Origin: Rhodobacter sp. NTK016B
GTDB taxonomy: Bacteria > Pseudomonadota > Alphaproteobacteria > Rhodobacterales > Rhodobacteraceae
Reading direction: 5' to 3'
DNA: 64,000 bases
Assembly (NCBI RefSeq): GCF_017303295.1
Contig: NZ_JAFKOK010000010.1
Span: 1 to 64,000, forward strand
A program made the translations under genes and the position numbers. The notes below the pieces were generated by a model. The model was not told the DNA's origin, did no database searches, and saw nothing but the letters and a program-made list of their open reading frames with translations. This document shows, one piece after another, positions 19,001-27,748 of this stretch (its first letter is position 1; every line of letters begins with the position of its first letter).

Positions 19001-20145
19001 GTTACCTCGAATACAACGTCAAGCGCTCGCCCAGCGGTCTGCGCAAGGTGCTCTATGTCAACTGGCCGCTGGTTCTGCTGCTGACGGCGGTGGCCTCGGT
19101 GGGGTTCCTGCAGCTCTATTCCGTCTCGGGCGGCGATTTCGACCGCTGGGCCGAACCGCAGATGCAGCGCTATGCGCTGTCGCTGGCGGTCATGCTGGCG
19201 ATCGGCTTCGTGCCGCTGTGGTTCTGGCGCTCGATGTCGGTGCTGGCTTACGGCGTCTCGTTCCTGCTGCTGGTCGGGGTCGAATTCTTCGGCTCGGTCG
19301 GCATGGGCGCGCAGCGCTGGCTCGAACTGGGGCCGATCCGGCTGCAACCCTCGGAGATGATGAAGATCGCCATCGTGATGATGATGGCCACCTATTACGA
19401 CTGGCTCGACATCAGGCGCGTGTCGCATCCGTTCTGGGTGCTGGTCGCGGTGTTCCTGATCGCCGCCCCCGCCTTTCTGGTGCTGATACAGCCCGACCTC
19501 GGCACCGCGCTGATGATCCTTGGCGCGGGCGGAATGGTGATGTTCTTCGCTGGCGTCAGCCTGTGGTATTTCGGCGCGGTGATCGGCGCGGGCGTGGGGC
19601 TGGTCACGCTGGTCTTCGCCTCGCGCGGGACGGATTGGCAATTGCTGCGCGACTATCAGTTCCGCCGGATCGACGCCTTCCTTGACCCGACGCTGGACCC
19701 GCTGGGCTCGTCTTATCACATCAATCAGGCGATGATCGCGCTGGGATCGGGCGGCTGGTCGGGGCGCGGCTTCATGCAGGGCACGCAGTCGCGGCTGAAC
19801 TTCCTGCCCGAGAAGCACACCGACTTCATCTTCAACACGCTGGCCGAGGAATTCGGCTTTATCGGCAGCGTGTTCCTGCTCACGCTCTATATCGGCATCA
19901 TCGTAACCTGCGTGATCGCCGCGATGCAGGCCAAGAACCGCTTCGCCTCGCTGCTGATCCTGGGCATCGCCGGCAACTTCTTTCTGTATTTCGCCATCAA
20001 TATGGCAATGGTGATGGGCCTCGCGCCCGTTGTCGGCGTACCGCTACCGCTGGTCAGCTATGGTGGCTCGGCGATGCTGATGATCCTGATCGGCTTTGGG
20101 CTGGTCCAATCGGCCTGTATCCATCGACCGAGGGAGAAATCATGA
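18997..20145 (+). CDS. rodA: Peptidoglycan glycosyltransferase RodA
   Basis: A 382-residue SEDS-family polymerase with about ten membrane segments. Signature motifs are QPDLGTALMIL, the SEDS loop SRLNFLPEKHTDFIF and PLPLVSYGGSAM near the end. It polymerises lipid II with PBP2. The ATG at 18997 overlaps the mrdA stop, and the stop overlaps the next gene by ATGA (20142-20145). A much longer in-frame opening upstream lies inside mrdA and is not real. Confidence 0.97.
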   Translation: MSYLEYNVKRSPSGLRKVLYVNWPLVLLLTAVASVGFLQLYSVSGGDFDRWAEPQMQRYALSLAVMLAIGFVPLWFWRSMSVLAYGVSFLLLVGVEFFGSVGMGAQRWLELGPIRLQPSEMMKIAIVMMMATYYDWLDIRRVSHPFWVLVAVFLIAAPAFLVLIQPDLGTALMILGAGGMVMFFAGVSLWYFGAVIGAGVGLVTLVFASRGTDWQLLRDYQFRRIDAFLDPTLDPLGSSYHINQAMIALGSGGWSGRGFMQGTQSRLNFLPEKHTDFIFNTLAEEFGFIGSVFLLTLYIGIIVTCVIAAMQAKNRFASLLILGIAGNFFLYFAINMAMVMGLAPVVGVPLPLVSYGGSAMLMILIGFGLVQSACIHRPREKS

Positions 20146-21068
20146 AGGTCCTGTTCGCCGCCGGAGAAGACCGCTGGCCGCTCTGGGAAGCGCCGCTGAA
20201 AACCGCGCTCTCCGACGCGGGGGTCGAGGCCGAGATCCTGCGCAGCGCCGATCCCGCCGAGATCGAGGCGATGATCTATGCGCCGGGCGGCGAGACGCCC
20301 GACGATTTCACTCCCTTCGTGAATTGCCGCGCGGTGCTGAGCCTCTGGGCGGGGGTTGAGAAGATCGTCACCAACCGAACGCTGACGCAACCCCTGTGCC
20401 GGATGGTCGATCCGGGCCTGACGCAGGGCATGGTCGAATACGTCGTGGGCCACACGATGCGCGCGCATATCGGCATCGACCGCGTGCTGGCGACGCAGAA
20501 TCGCTGGGAGGTGGTCATGCCGCCACTCGCCTCGGAGCGCCCGGTGGCGATGCTGGGACTGGGCGCGCTTGGGACGGCTTGCGGGCAGGCGCTGGCAGGG
20601 CTGGGTTTCCCGGTTCTGGGCTGGAGCCGCAATCCCAAGGATGTCGCGGGCATCGCCTGCCACCACGGCCCCGAAGGGCTGAAGACGGTGCTTGAACAGG
20701 CGCAGATCGTCGTGCTTCTGCTGCCCCTGACGGACGAGACCCGCGATACGCTGAACGCCGAGACACTGGGCTGGCTGCCCGAGGGCGCGGTAATCATCAA
20801 TCCGGGCCGCGGGCCGCTTATCGATGACGAGGCGCTGCTGGCGGCGCTGGATACGGGCCGGGTCGCGCAGGCCACGCTCGACGTGTTCCGCGTCGAACCG
20901 CTGCCGCTCGATCATCCGTTCTGGGCGCATCCCGGCGTCACGGTGACCCCGCATATTGCCGCCGAGACGCGCCCCGCCACCGCCGCGCGCGTCATTGCCG
21001 AAAACCTCAGACGCCTGCGCGACGGCGACCCGCTTCTACACCGCGTCGACCGGGAGTCCGGGTATTGA
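20142..21068 (+). CDS. D-2-hydroxyacid dehydrogenase, glyoxylate/hydroxypyruvate reductase A type
   Basis: A 308-residue NAD(P)-dependent reductase of the GhrA group. The Rossmann motif AMLGLGALGTACGQAL (about residues 136-151) is followed by IVVLLLPLTDETRDTLN, the substrate Arg in NPGRGPLIDDE, the Glu in DVFRVEPLP and the catalytic His in TPHIAAET. It would reduce glyoxylate or hydroxypyruvate with NADPH. It is translationally coupled to rodA by ATGA overlap, although it has no obvious part in cell shape. Confidence 0.92.
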   Translation: MKVLFAAGEDRWPLWEAPLKTALSDAGVEAEILRSADPAEIEAMIYAPGGETPDDFTPFVNCRAVLSLWAGVEKIVTNRTLTQPLCRMVDPGLTQGMVEYVVGHTMRAHIGIDRVLATQNRWEVVMPPLASERPVAMLGLGALGTACGQALAGLGFPVLGWSRNPKDVAGIACHHGPEGLKTVLEQAQIVVLLLPLTDETRDTLNAETLGWLPEGAVIINPGRGPLIDDEALLAALDTGRVAQATLDVFRVEPLPLDHPFWAHPGVTVTPHIAAETRPATAARVIAENLRRLRDGDPLLHRVDRESGY

Positions 21069-21199
21069 ACCGGGCTATTGAACCGGCGCCCCGCGCCCGC
21101 GCTTGATCCGGCCGCGTGGGGCGCCTATCTTGACCGGACGCGCCGATCGCCACGTATCGGCCGCTCCAAGAGGACTGGATGTCAGAGCTTGTGTGATAA

Positions 21200-21222
21200 G
21201 GCTCTCTGAGTTTCAGAGAGCC
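21200..21222. other. Perfect 10-bp hairpin upstream of the YjhX-like gene
   Basis: GGCTCTCTGA (21200-21209) pairs with TCAGAGAGCC (21213-21222) around a 3-nt loop. It lies 68 bp before the YjhX-like start and 131 bp after the reductase stop. No T-run follows on either strand, so it may be a leader element, a terminator of the shape operon or a binding site. Confidence 0.6.
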
Positions 21223-21290
21223 GGGTGATCTCCGAACCGCCGGCGCCACGCGCCTGCGGTGTTCGCTCACACCTATCGCACGAGACTTCC

Positions 21291-21551
21291 ATGAATATCT
21301 CACGACCCGAACAACGTGTGCTGCACGTTCTGGCTCTGGGCGGCCACATCCTGCACGAACGCGACGATGGCCCCAAGATCACGGCCATCACCTGCGTCAC
21401 CCGCGACGGCAGCGTGCTGTCCGATTGCACGCGGCCCGTCTTTGACCGCCTGCGCCGCAAACGCCTGATCGAATCGCATAAGGGAAGCCCCTACCGCATC
21501 TCGAAGCGCGGCCGGCTTTTCGTTCGCGCGCAACTCGACAATCAGGGATGA
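21291..21551 (+). CDS. YjhX-family (UPF0386) small protein, putative toxin
   Basis: An 86-residue basic protein that matches UPF0386/YjhX end to end: MNISRPEQRVLHVLALGGHI, TCVTRDGSVLSDCTRPVFDR, RRKRLIESHKGSPYRISKRG and the closing QLDNQG. A winged-helix-like fold is likely. YjhX was proposed as a toxin with YjhQ in E. coli; no YjhQ-like acetyltransferase is encoded nearby, so toxin status is doubtful here. The start is fixed by the family N-terminus. The repeat arm of the rnr locus begins about 60 bp downstream. Confidence 0.9.
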   Translation: MNISRPEQRVLHVLALGGHILHERDDGPKITAITCVTRDGSVLSDCTRPVFDRLRRKRLIESHKGSPYRISKRGRLFVRAQLDNQG

Positions 21552-21614
21552 GGCCAGCCAAGGCCCCTTGCGGCGCATCCCGCGCCGCAAGGGGTTTCAC
21601 CGTTGCTGACATTC

Positions 21615-21686
21615 GCGCGTTTCCGAGGTGTTTCGCCCTCGCTGTTGCTCGCGCGGTTTCGAGGTGTTTCGCCCTCGCTGTCGCTC
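21615..21686 (+). repeat. Two tandem 36-bp units at the outer end of the left rnr arm
   Basis: Units at 21615-21650 and 21651-21686 share GCGCG-TTTC-GAGGTGTTTCGCCCTCGCTG-TGCTC with few changes. Similar units occur in the right arm in inverted order. Because 36 is a multiple of 3 the repeat reads as a repeated 12-residue peptide in several frames, which creates spurious ORFs. Confidence 0.8.
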
Positions 21687-21868
21687 GCGCGACGGGGGCG
21701 CGCCTCGCTGCGCTCGGCGCGCAAAGGGGGGCTGCTCGCCCCCCTCGTCGCTGCGCGCCTCACCCCCTCGGGATATTTCCGGATTAAAGATACAAGAGCG
21801 CGGCCCGCCCCTTCATTCTGCTGGAAATACTCCCTTCGGGAGCGCGATCCGCCTTTCTGCGTGACGGC
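21681..21868 (+). repeat. Left arm of the 188-bp inverted repeat flanking rnr
   Basis: This arm and 24174-24361 are inverted copies of equal length with three mismatches by my alignment (about 98% identity). The arm is modular: a GC hairpin (GGGGGGC/GCCCCCC), a family A core (21763-21791) and a family B core in reverse (21808-21842) with a CTCCC-GAA-GGGAG stem before TATTT when read on the minus strand. It ends 38 bp past the rnr stop, so its family B part may end the rnr transcript. With the tandem units, it fills the gene-free stretch 21552-21905. Confidence 0.88.
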
Positions 21869-21905
21869 AAAGGACCGCAAGATCACCCAGCCCGAACACC
21901 GTGCG

Positions 21906-24146
21906 TTAACGCTTCTGGCGCTCGCGTTTGCGGCGCGCCTTGATTTTGCCCGCCTTTTTCGCCGCACCCTTGCGCGGCGCGTAGCCTCGCGAACGGCCGC
22001 GCCCGGCCCGGGCCATCGGTGCGCCCTCGATCTCGAGGAGTTCCAGAACCAGCCCGCCGGTCATCCCGTCGGCCTCGGCCAGCTTGACCGCGACCCGCTG
22101 GCCCAGCCCGATGACGGTGCCGGTCTTCTCGCCCGTCAGACTCTGGGTATCGGGATCGTGGCGGAAATACTCGTTTCCAAGCGAGCGGATCGGGATCAGC
22201 CCGTCGGCCCCGGTTTCATCCATCTTCACGAACAGTCCGAACCGCGCGACACCGCTGATGCGGCCCTTGAACACCGCGCCGATCCGATCGGCCATGAAGG
22301 CCGCCAGATAGCGGTCGGTCGTGTCGCGCTCGGCCGCCATCGAGCGGCGCTCGGTATCCGAGATCTGCTTGGCCGTTTCGCCAAGATTCTCGATATCCCA
22401 GTCGCTGAGCCCGTCATCGCCCCAGCCATGCGCCCGGATCAGCGCGCGATGCACGACCAGGTCCGAATAGCGCCGGATGGGCGACGTGAAATGCGCGTAA
22501 TTGCGCAGGGCCAGGCCGAAATGGCCGAAATTCTCGGGCGCGTAATAGGCCTGAGTCATCGAGCGCAGCGTGGCCATGTTGATGAGTTCGTCAAACTCGC
22601 TGCCCTCGGCATCGCCCAGAAGCTTGTTGAGATGGCGCGTCTGCAGCACCTGCCCCTTGGCCAGCACCAGCCCGGCCCCCTGCGCCACCTCGCGCAACGC
22701 CTCGATCTTCTCGGGCGTCGGCTCTTCGTGCACCCGGAACAGCAGCGGCGAACGGCGGCTGGTCAGCTCTTCGGCGGCGGCGACATTGGCCATCACCATG
22801 AATTCCTCGATCACCTTGTGGGCGTCGAGCCGGTCCTTGAACGCAACCGAAGTGACCTGCCCGGCCTCATCGAGCACGATCCGCCGCTCGGGCAGATCCA
22901 GATCAAGCGGCTGGCGCGCGGCGCGGGCAAGCTGCGTGGCCTTCCATGCAGCATAGAGGTGCCCCAGATCCTCCATGAGCGGCTCGGTCGCGGCTTCGCT
23001 GCGGCCCTCGAAGGCCGCATGCGCCTGCTCATAGCTCAGCGAGGCGCGCGAGCGCATGAGACCGCGCATGAAGCGATGCCCGGTTTTCTCGCCCTGCGCC
23101 GAGACCTTCATCTCGACGGCAAGAACGGGGCGCTCGACATCCTCGTGCAACGAGCACAGATCGCCCGACAACCGGTCGGGCAACATGGGCACGACGCGGT
23201 CAGGGAAATAGCTGGAATTGCCGCGCTTGCGAGCTTCGCGGTCCAATTCGGACCCCGGGCGCACATAGGCGGCGACATCGGCGATGGCGACCCAGACGAT
23301 GAACCCGCCGGGGCTGGCAGGATCGGGCGCGGCGCAGACTGCGTCGTCATGGTCGCGCGCATCGGATGGGTCGATGGTCAGAAGCGGCAGCGCGCGCAGA
23401 TCCTCGCGCTTGCTTGCGGGCATTTCGGGCGCAGCCTCGGCCTCGGCGATGACGGCGTCGGGGAAGTGATCGGGGATGCCGTGCTGGTGAATGGCGATCA
23501 GGCTGACCGCGCGCGGCGCACCGGGATCGCCCAACCGCGCGGTGATACGCGCGCGGGGCAGCCCCATGCGCGCGGGTCCCGATTGCTCGGCTTCGACCAG
23601 CTCGCCGTCGCGGGCGCCACCGGCCTCGTCGCGCGAGACGCGCCATTCCATGTCGGCGCCCTTGTCGATGGGCAGGATGCGGCCGAATTCCGGCCCCTGG
23701 CGATAGATCCCCAGAACCAGTTTCGGCCCCGATTGCAGCTTGCGGATCGGATGCGCGTGATAGCCCTCGGCCACCGGCAGAAGCTTGGCGAGCACCCGGT
23801 CGCCCGGCCCCATCGCGGGCTGACCCGGCCGCTCGATCACCACGATCCGCGCGCTCTTGTCTCCTGCACGGCTCTCGGCATCGGCGGGCTCGGCCAGAAG
23901 CGCGCCCTGCGCATCGGGCCCGGTAACCCGCACGATCCCCACAGGCGGCAGTCCCGCGCCGCGCGCCCCGCGCTTGCGCCGCTCATAAAGCCCCTCGCGC
24001 TCGAGATCCTTGAGCAGCGCCTTCAGATCGACCTTGTCCGCGCCGCCCTTGATGCCGAAGGCCTTGGCGACATCGCGCATCGATGGCCTGTCCGTCTGAT
24101 CGGCGAGCCATTGGGCGAGTTCGGTTTTAGAAGGCAGTTTGGTCAT
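21906..24146 (-). CDS. rnr: Ribonuclease R
   Basis: A 746-residue 3'-5' exoribonuclease of the RNase II family: N-terminal helix-turn-helix-like and cold-shock regions, catalytic RNB domain with metal-binding Asps D259, D265, D267 and D268 in IDPSDARDHDDAV, and ERPVLAVEMKVSA. NYAHFTSPIRRYSDLVVHRA is the conserved C-terminal RNB motif. An S1 domain (GAVFKGRISGVARFGLFVKM) and a Lys/Arg-rich tail (KKAGKIKARRKRERQKR) follow. It degrades structured RNA. Both flanks are arms of a 188-bp inverted repeat, an unusual setting for a housekeeping gene. Confidence 0.97.
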   Translation of the reverse strand: MTKLPSKTELAQWLADQTDRPSMRDVAKAFGIKGGADKVDLKALLKDLEREGLYERRKRGARGAGLPPVGIVRVTGPDAQGALLAEPADAESRAGDKSARIVVIERPGQPAMGPGDRVLAKLLPVAEGYHAHPIRKLQSGPKLVLGIYRQGPEFGRILPIDKGADMEWRVSRDEAGGARDGELVEAEQSGPARMGLPRARITARLGDPGAPRAVSLIAIHQHGIPDHFPDAVIAEAEAAPEMPASKREDLRALPLLTIDPSDARDHDDAVCAAPDPASPGGFIVWVAIADVAAYVRPGSELDREARKRGNSSYFPDRVVPMLPDRLSGDLCSLHEDVERPVLAVEMKVSAQGEKTGHRFMRGLMRSRASLSYEQAHAAFEGRSEAATEPLMEDLGHLYAAWKATQLARAARQPLDLDLPERRIVLDEAGQVTSVAFKDRLDAHKVIEEFMVMANVAAAEELTSRRSPLLFRVHEEPTPEKIEALREVAQGAGLVLAKGQVLQTRHLNKLLGDAEGSEFDELINMATLRSMTQAYYAPENFGHFGLALRNYAHFTSPIRRYSDLVVHRALIRAHGWGDDGLSDWDIENLGETAKQISDTERRSMAAERDTTDRYLAAFMADRIGAVFKGRISGVARFGLFVKMDETGADGLIPIRSLGNEYFRHDPDTQSLTGEKTGTVIGLGQRVAVKLAEADGMTGGLVLELLEIEGAPMARAGRGRSRGYAPRKGAAKKAGKIKARRKRERQKR

Positions 24147-24173
24147 GTCTTGGCGCTACCATGCCCCCCGTCC

Positions 24174-24361
24174 GCCGTCACGCAGAAAGGCGGATCGCGC
24201 TCCCGAAGGGAGTATTTCCAGCAGAATGAAGGGGCGGGCCGCGCTCTGGCATCTTTAATCCGGAAATATCCCGAGGGGGTGAGGCGCGCAGCGACGAGGG
24301 GGGCGAGCAGCCCCCCTTTGCGCGCCGAGCGCAGCGAGGCGCGCCCACGTCGCGCGAGCGA
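24174..24361 (-). repeat. Right arm of the 188-bp inverted repeat flanking rnr
   Basis: This is the inverted partner of 21681-21868, with three mismatches. It includes a family B core (24200-24234), a family A core (24250-24279) and a GC hairpin. It starts 28 bp upstream of the rnr start, so the rnr promoter must lie in or beyond the arm. With the tandem units beside it, it accounts for most of the gene-free stretch 24147-24492. Confidence 0.88.
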
Positions 24362-24459
24362 TAGCGAGGGCGAAAGCACATGGAACCGCGCGAGCGAGAG
24401 CGAGGGCGAAACACCTCGGAACCGCGCGAGCGGTAGCGAGGGCGAAACCGCTCACCTTG
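24352..24459 (-). repeat. Three tandem 36-bp units at the outer end of the right rnr arm
   Basis: Units start at 24352, 24388 and 24424, each beginning GCGCGAGCG and containing AGCGAGGGCGAAA. The third diverges after the first 27 bases. The left arm has two units in the opposite orientation, so copy number differs between arms. They end about 33 bp from the SDR stop codon. Confidence 0.78.
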
Positions 24460-24492
24460 CGTGGCGAACTGCCATGCGCAGCGCCTGCCTCC

Positions 24493-25275
24493 TCACAGCG
24501 ACCATTTCGGCGTGAAGGGCAATTGGGCCGACAGCGCGCCGTCGACGGCGAGAACCTGTCCATTCAGATACGAGGCCGCGTCCGAGGCGAGGAAGGCCAC
24601 GACCTCGGCCACTTCCTCGGCCCGGCCGCCGCGTCGCAACGGGTTGAGTTGGCCGATCCGGTCCTCGCGCCCCTTGGCGCGCGCCTCGTCGAAAAGGGGT
24701 GCGGTCATCGGCGTGTCGATGAGACCCGGCGCCACGCCGTTGACGCGGATCCTGCGCCCGGTCAGCGCCATGGCGGTGGTCTGCACAAGGCTCACCACCC
24801 CCGCTTTCGAGGCCGAATAGGGGATCGGCCCGGCCCCGGCCCTCAGCCCCGCGACCGAGGCGGTGCAAATGATCGCAGCGCCCTGCTGCAGATGGGGCAG
24901 CGTCTCGCGGATGGCGATCCAGGGACCGAGCAGGTTGATGCGCAGCACCTCCATGAAATCGTCGCTCGGCGTATCGAGTTTCGGGATCAGCCCGCCGGTG
25001 ATGCCGGCATTGGCGTGAAGGATATCGATCCCGCCAAAGACGTCGAGCGCGCGCGCGACGATGGCCTGCACACCCTCATCGCGGGCGCAATCGGTGACGA
25101 GCGCCTCGGCCCGGCCGCCCGCTTCGCGTACGAGAGTTGCGGTTTCCTGAACCCCGGCGCCGAGATCAGCGAGGACCAGCGCCGCGCCCTGCCGGGCGAG
25201 GGTCAGCGCGGTGGCGCAACCAATGCCGCCCGCGGCGCCGGTGATGATCGCGGTCTTGCCGGCGAAATGTCCCAT
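24493..25275 (-). CDS. SDR-family oxidoreductase
   Basis: A 260-residue classical short-chain dehydrogenase: cofactor motif TGAAGGIG (residues 13-20), HANAG (88-91 region), catalytic S140, Y153 and K157 in IPYSASKAGV, and VAPGLIDTPMT. The Asp in VLADLG after the second strand suggests NAD preference. It lies downstream of an acyl-CoA dehydrogenase gene and near an APH-type kinase, which suggests oxidation of a hydroxyacyl-CoA intermediate. The start at 25275 opens the Rossmann fold; longer frames upstream run antisense or through intergenic DNA. Confidence 0.92.
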   Translation of the reverse strand: MGHFAGKTAIITGAAGGIGCATALTLARQGAALVLADLGAGVQETATLVREAGGRAEALVTDCARDEGVQAIVARALDVFGGIDILHANAGITGGLIPKLDTPSDDFMEVLRINLLGPWIAIRETLPHLQQGAAIICTASVAGLRAGAGPIPYSASKAGVVSLVQTTAMALTGRRIRVNGVAPGLIDTPMTAPLFDEARAKGREDRIGQLNPLRRGGRAEEVAEVVAFLASDAASYLNGQVLAVDGALSAQLPFTPKWSL

Positions 25276-25320
25276 GGTTCCTCCCGGCTCCGAGGGCGGA
25301 CGGGGGCTCTGCCCCCGACC

Positions 25321-25350
25321 CCGGAGTATTTGTGACAAAGTGAAGGAGCG
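25321..25350 (+). repeat. Family B repeat between the ACAD and SDR genes
   Basis: CCGGAGTATTTGTGACAAAG then TGAAGGAGCG matches family B, with CAAAGTGAA in place of CAGAATGAA. It lies in the 76-bp gap between two minus-strand genes, in antisense orientation to both. Confidence 0.6.
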
Positions 25351-25351
25351 A

Positions 25352-26623
25352 TCAGGCGCCGAGCGCAGGGTTGCGGCCGCGGGCGGTGACATGGGGCTCC
25401 CAGCCGGGATGGTTGAGACCCTTGCGCTTTTTCAGCTCCATCCGCGCGAGCTGGTCGCGATGCACCTCGTCGGGGCCATCGGCAAGCCGCAGGGTGCGCA
25501 GCCCTGCATAGGCCAGCGCGGTGCCGAAATCGTTGCCGGTGCCGCCGCCGCCACAGGCCTGGATCGCCCAGTCGGCAATCTTGCAGGCCATGGTGGGTGC
25601 GGCGATCTTGATCATGGCGATCTCGGCGCGGGCTTCCTTGTTGCCGACCGTGTCCATCTTGTGCGCCGCGTGCAGCGTCAGCAGGCGGCACTGGTCGATC
25701 ATGATCCGCGCCTCGGCGATGCGTTCGCGCGTCACGCCCTGATCGGCCACGGGTTTGCCGAAGGCCACGCGCTGCAGCGAGCGGTCGATCATGGTTTCCA
25801 AGAGCCGCTCGGCCATGCCGATCGTGCGCATGCAATGGTGGATGCGGCCCGGCCCGAGCCGCCCCTGTGCGATCTCGAAACCGCGTCCTTCGCCCAGAAG
25901 CAGGTTCTCGGCCGGCACGCGGACGTTTTCGAACAGGACTTCCGAGGCCCGGTCGGGCACGCCGTAATAGCCGAAGACCGGCAGCGAGCGGGTCACGGTA
26001 ATGCCCGGCGTGTCCATCGGCACGAGGATCATGGATTGCTGCTTGTGGCGGTCGGGATTGCCCGGGTCGGTCTTGCCCATGAAGATGCAGATCTTCGTTT
26101 TCGGGTTGGACGCGCCGGTCGTGTACCATTTATGCGCGTTGATCACGTAGTGATCGCCGTCGCGCTTGATTTCGGCCTGAATATTCGTCGCATCAGACGA
26201 GGCCACAGCGGGTTCGGTCATCGCGAAGCACGAACGGATCTCGCCGTTCAGCAGCGGTTTGAGCCAGCGTTCCTTGTCGGCGTCGGTGCCGTAGCGCTCG
26301 ATCACCTCCATATTGCCGGTATCGGGCGCGTTGCAGTTGAACACTTCGGGGGCCAGAAAGCTGCGGCCCATGATCTCGCACAGATAGCCGTATTCGACAT
26401 TGGACAGACCGGCGCCCTTGTCGCTGTCGGGCAGGAACAGGTTCCACAGACCCGCCTCGCGCGCCTTGGGCTTCAGCCGGTCGAACATCGGGTAGACGGC
26501 GAAGGGGCCCAGCTCCTCGGCCTCGCGGAAGAACTCGGCCTCGTTGGGGTAGATATGCGTATCCATGAAGACCTTGAGGCGGGCCTCGTAATCGAGCACG
26601 CGGGCGCTTTTGTCGGGAACCAT
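25352..26623 (-). CDS. Acyl-CoA dehydrogenase family protein (ACAD10/11-like)
   Basis: A 423-residue FAD-dependent acyl-CoA dehydrogenase-fold protein. [17 protein letters not shown] and [20 protein letters not shown] form the FAD/substrate loop region; [20 protein letters not shown] and [20 protein letters not shown] belong to the C-terminal helical domain. The DGPDEVH element is typical of the ACAD10/11 and LvaC group, and an Asp stands where classical enzymes have the catalytic Glu in this segment. Shine-Dalgarno GGAGGAAAAC precedes the ATG at 26623. It is divergent from the kinase gene at 26747. Conventional acyl-CoA oxidation is the alternative. Confidence 0.9.
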   Translation of the reverse strand: MVPDKSARVLDYEARLKVFMDTHIYPNEAEFFREAEELGPFAVYPMFDRLKPKAREAGLWNLFLPDSDKGAGLSNVEYGYLCEIMGRSFLAPEVFNCNAPDTGNMEVIERYGTDADKERWLKPLLNGEIRSCFAMTEPAVASSDATNIQAEIKRDGDHYVINAHKWYTTGASNPKTKICIFMGKTDPGNPDRHKQQSMILVPMDTPGITVTRSLPVFGYYGVPDRASEVLFENVRVPAENLLLGEGRGFEIAQGRLGPGRIHHCMRTIGMAERLLETMIDRSLQRVAFGKPVADQGVTRERIAEARIMIDQCRLLTLHAAHKMDTVGNKEARAEIAMIKIAAPTMACKIADWAIQACGGGGTGNDFGTALAYAGLRTLRLADGPDEVHRDQLARMELKKRKGLNHPGWEPHVTARGRNPALGA

Positions 26624-26746
26624 GTTTTCCTCCTCCGGTTGGGGCGAGCCTAACGCGGCGTCGGCTATCTGACAAGATCGTCTGACGATCTGTCTTGACG
26701 ATACCCCCGCCACCCGCCATCCTTTCGCCAAACGGGAGGGAATTGG

Positions 26747-27748
26747 ATGGCCGAGGCAGAGCTGAATGCGTGGATGGAGGCGCATGTCGAGGGGTATCGC
26801 GGCCCGCTGACGCTGTCGCGGCTGCAGGGCGGGCAATCGAACCCAACCTGGCGGATCGAGGCCCCGTCGGGCCGCTACGTGCTGCGCCAGAAGCCGCTGG
26901 GCCAGACTCTGCCCTCGGCGCATCAGGTGGATCGCGAGTACCGGGTGATGAAGGCGCTGGGCGAGACCGATGTGCCGGTGCCGCGGATGCTGGGCCTGTG
27001 CGAGGACGAGAGCGTCATGGGCTCGATGTTCTTTGTGATGGAGCATCTCGAAGGCCGCACCTTGTGGGACCCGCGCCTGCCCGACATGACCCCGTCCGAG
27101 CGGGGCGCGATTTTCGAGGCGATGAACGACACGATCGCCAAGATCTCGATGATCGACCCGGTCGCTGTGGGGCTGGGCGATTACGGGCGGCAGGGCGGCT
27201 ATGTCGCGCGGCAGGTCTCGCGCTGGTCGAAGCAGTACCGCGCGTCCGAGACCCGCCAGATCGAAGCGATGGACAATCTGATCGCGTGGCTGCCACAGAA
27301 CATGCCGAGCGACCCCGAAGAGGTCCGCATCGCGCATGGCGATTTCCGGCTCGACAACCTCATGTTCCATCCGACCGAGCCGCGCGTGCTGGGCGTGCTG
27401 GACTGGGAATTGTCGACGCTGGGCGATCCCTATGCCGATTTCGCCTATAACGTGATGGTCTGGCGGATCGTGCCGGGGATCTTCCGGGGGCTGGGCGGGG
27501 TCGATCTGGACGGCACGGGCATTCCCACCGAAGATCAGTATATCGACATGTGGTGCCGGAAAACCGGGCGGGAGCGGCCTGAAAACTTCGACTTTTACGT
27601 CATTCTCAGCCTGTTCCGCATCGCATCCATCGTCCAGGGCATCGCCAAGCGCGCGCAGGACGGGACGGCGAACGATCCGAAGGCGGCCGAGATGGGCCGC
27701 GTGGCTGCGCCGCTGGCCGAGATCGCGTGGAGCATGGTGCGCTCGTGA
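26747..27748 (+). CDS. APH-type phosphotransferase (ACAD10/11 N-domain/LvaA-like)
   Basis: A 333-residue kinase-fold protein: nucleotide-binding Lys K49 in YVLRQKPLG, Brenner motif [10 protein letters not shown] with catalytic D199, and metal-binding D219 in [11 protein letters not shown]. The [11 protein letters not shown] opening is the pattern of the ACAD10/11 N-terminal kinase domain and of LvaA, which phosphorylate 4-hydroxyacyl-CoA esters. Divergent from an ACAD of the matching type 123 bp away. It overlaps the GntR gene by GTGA. Antibiotic phosphotransfer is unlikely given this context. Confidence 0.9.
   Translation: MAEAELNAWMEAHVEGYRGPLTLSRLQGGQSNPTWRIEAPSGRYVLRQKPLGQTLPSAHQVDREYRVMKALGETDVPVPRMLGLCEDESVMGSMFFVMEHLEGRTLWDPRLPDMTPSERGAIFEAMNDTIAKISMIDPVAVGLGDYGRQGGYVARQVSRWSKQYRASETRQIEAMDNLIAWLPQNMPSDPEEVRIAHGDFRLDNLMFHPTEPRVLGVLDWELSTLGDPYADFAYNVMVWRIVPGIFRGLGGVDLDGTGIPTEDQYIDMWCRKTGRERPENFDFYVILSLFRIASIVQGIAKRAQDGTANDPKAAEMGRVAAPLAEIAWSMVRS

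Noticed and set aside
21615-24459. Composite transposon around rnr
   Set aside because: The arms contain no transposase, no terminal inverted repeats of their own and no visible target-site duplication; they are built from the dispersed intergenic repeat modules.
21542-24563. Hypothetical proteins rich in SEGETPRNRA-like repeats around rnr
   Set aside because: They come from the 36-bp DNA repeat read in different frames and from the inverted repeat arms, and they run into known genes in the wrong frame.
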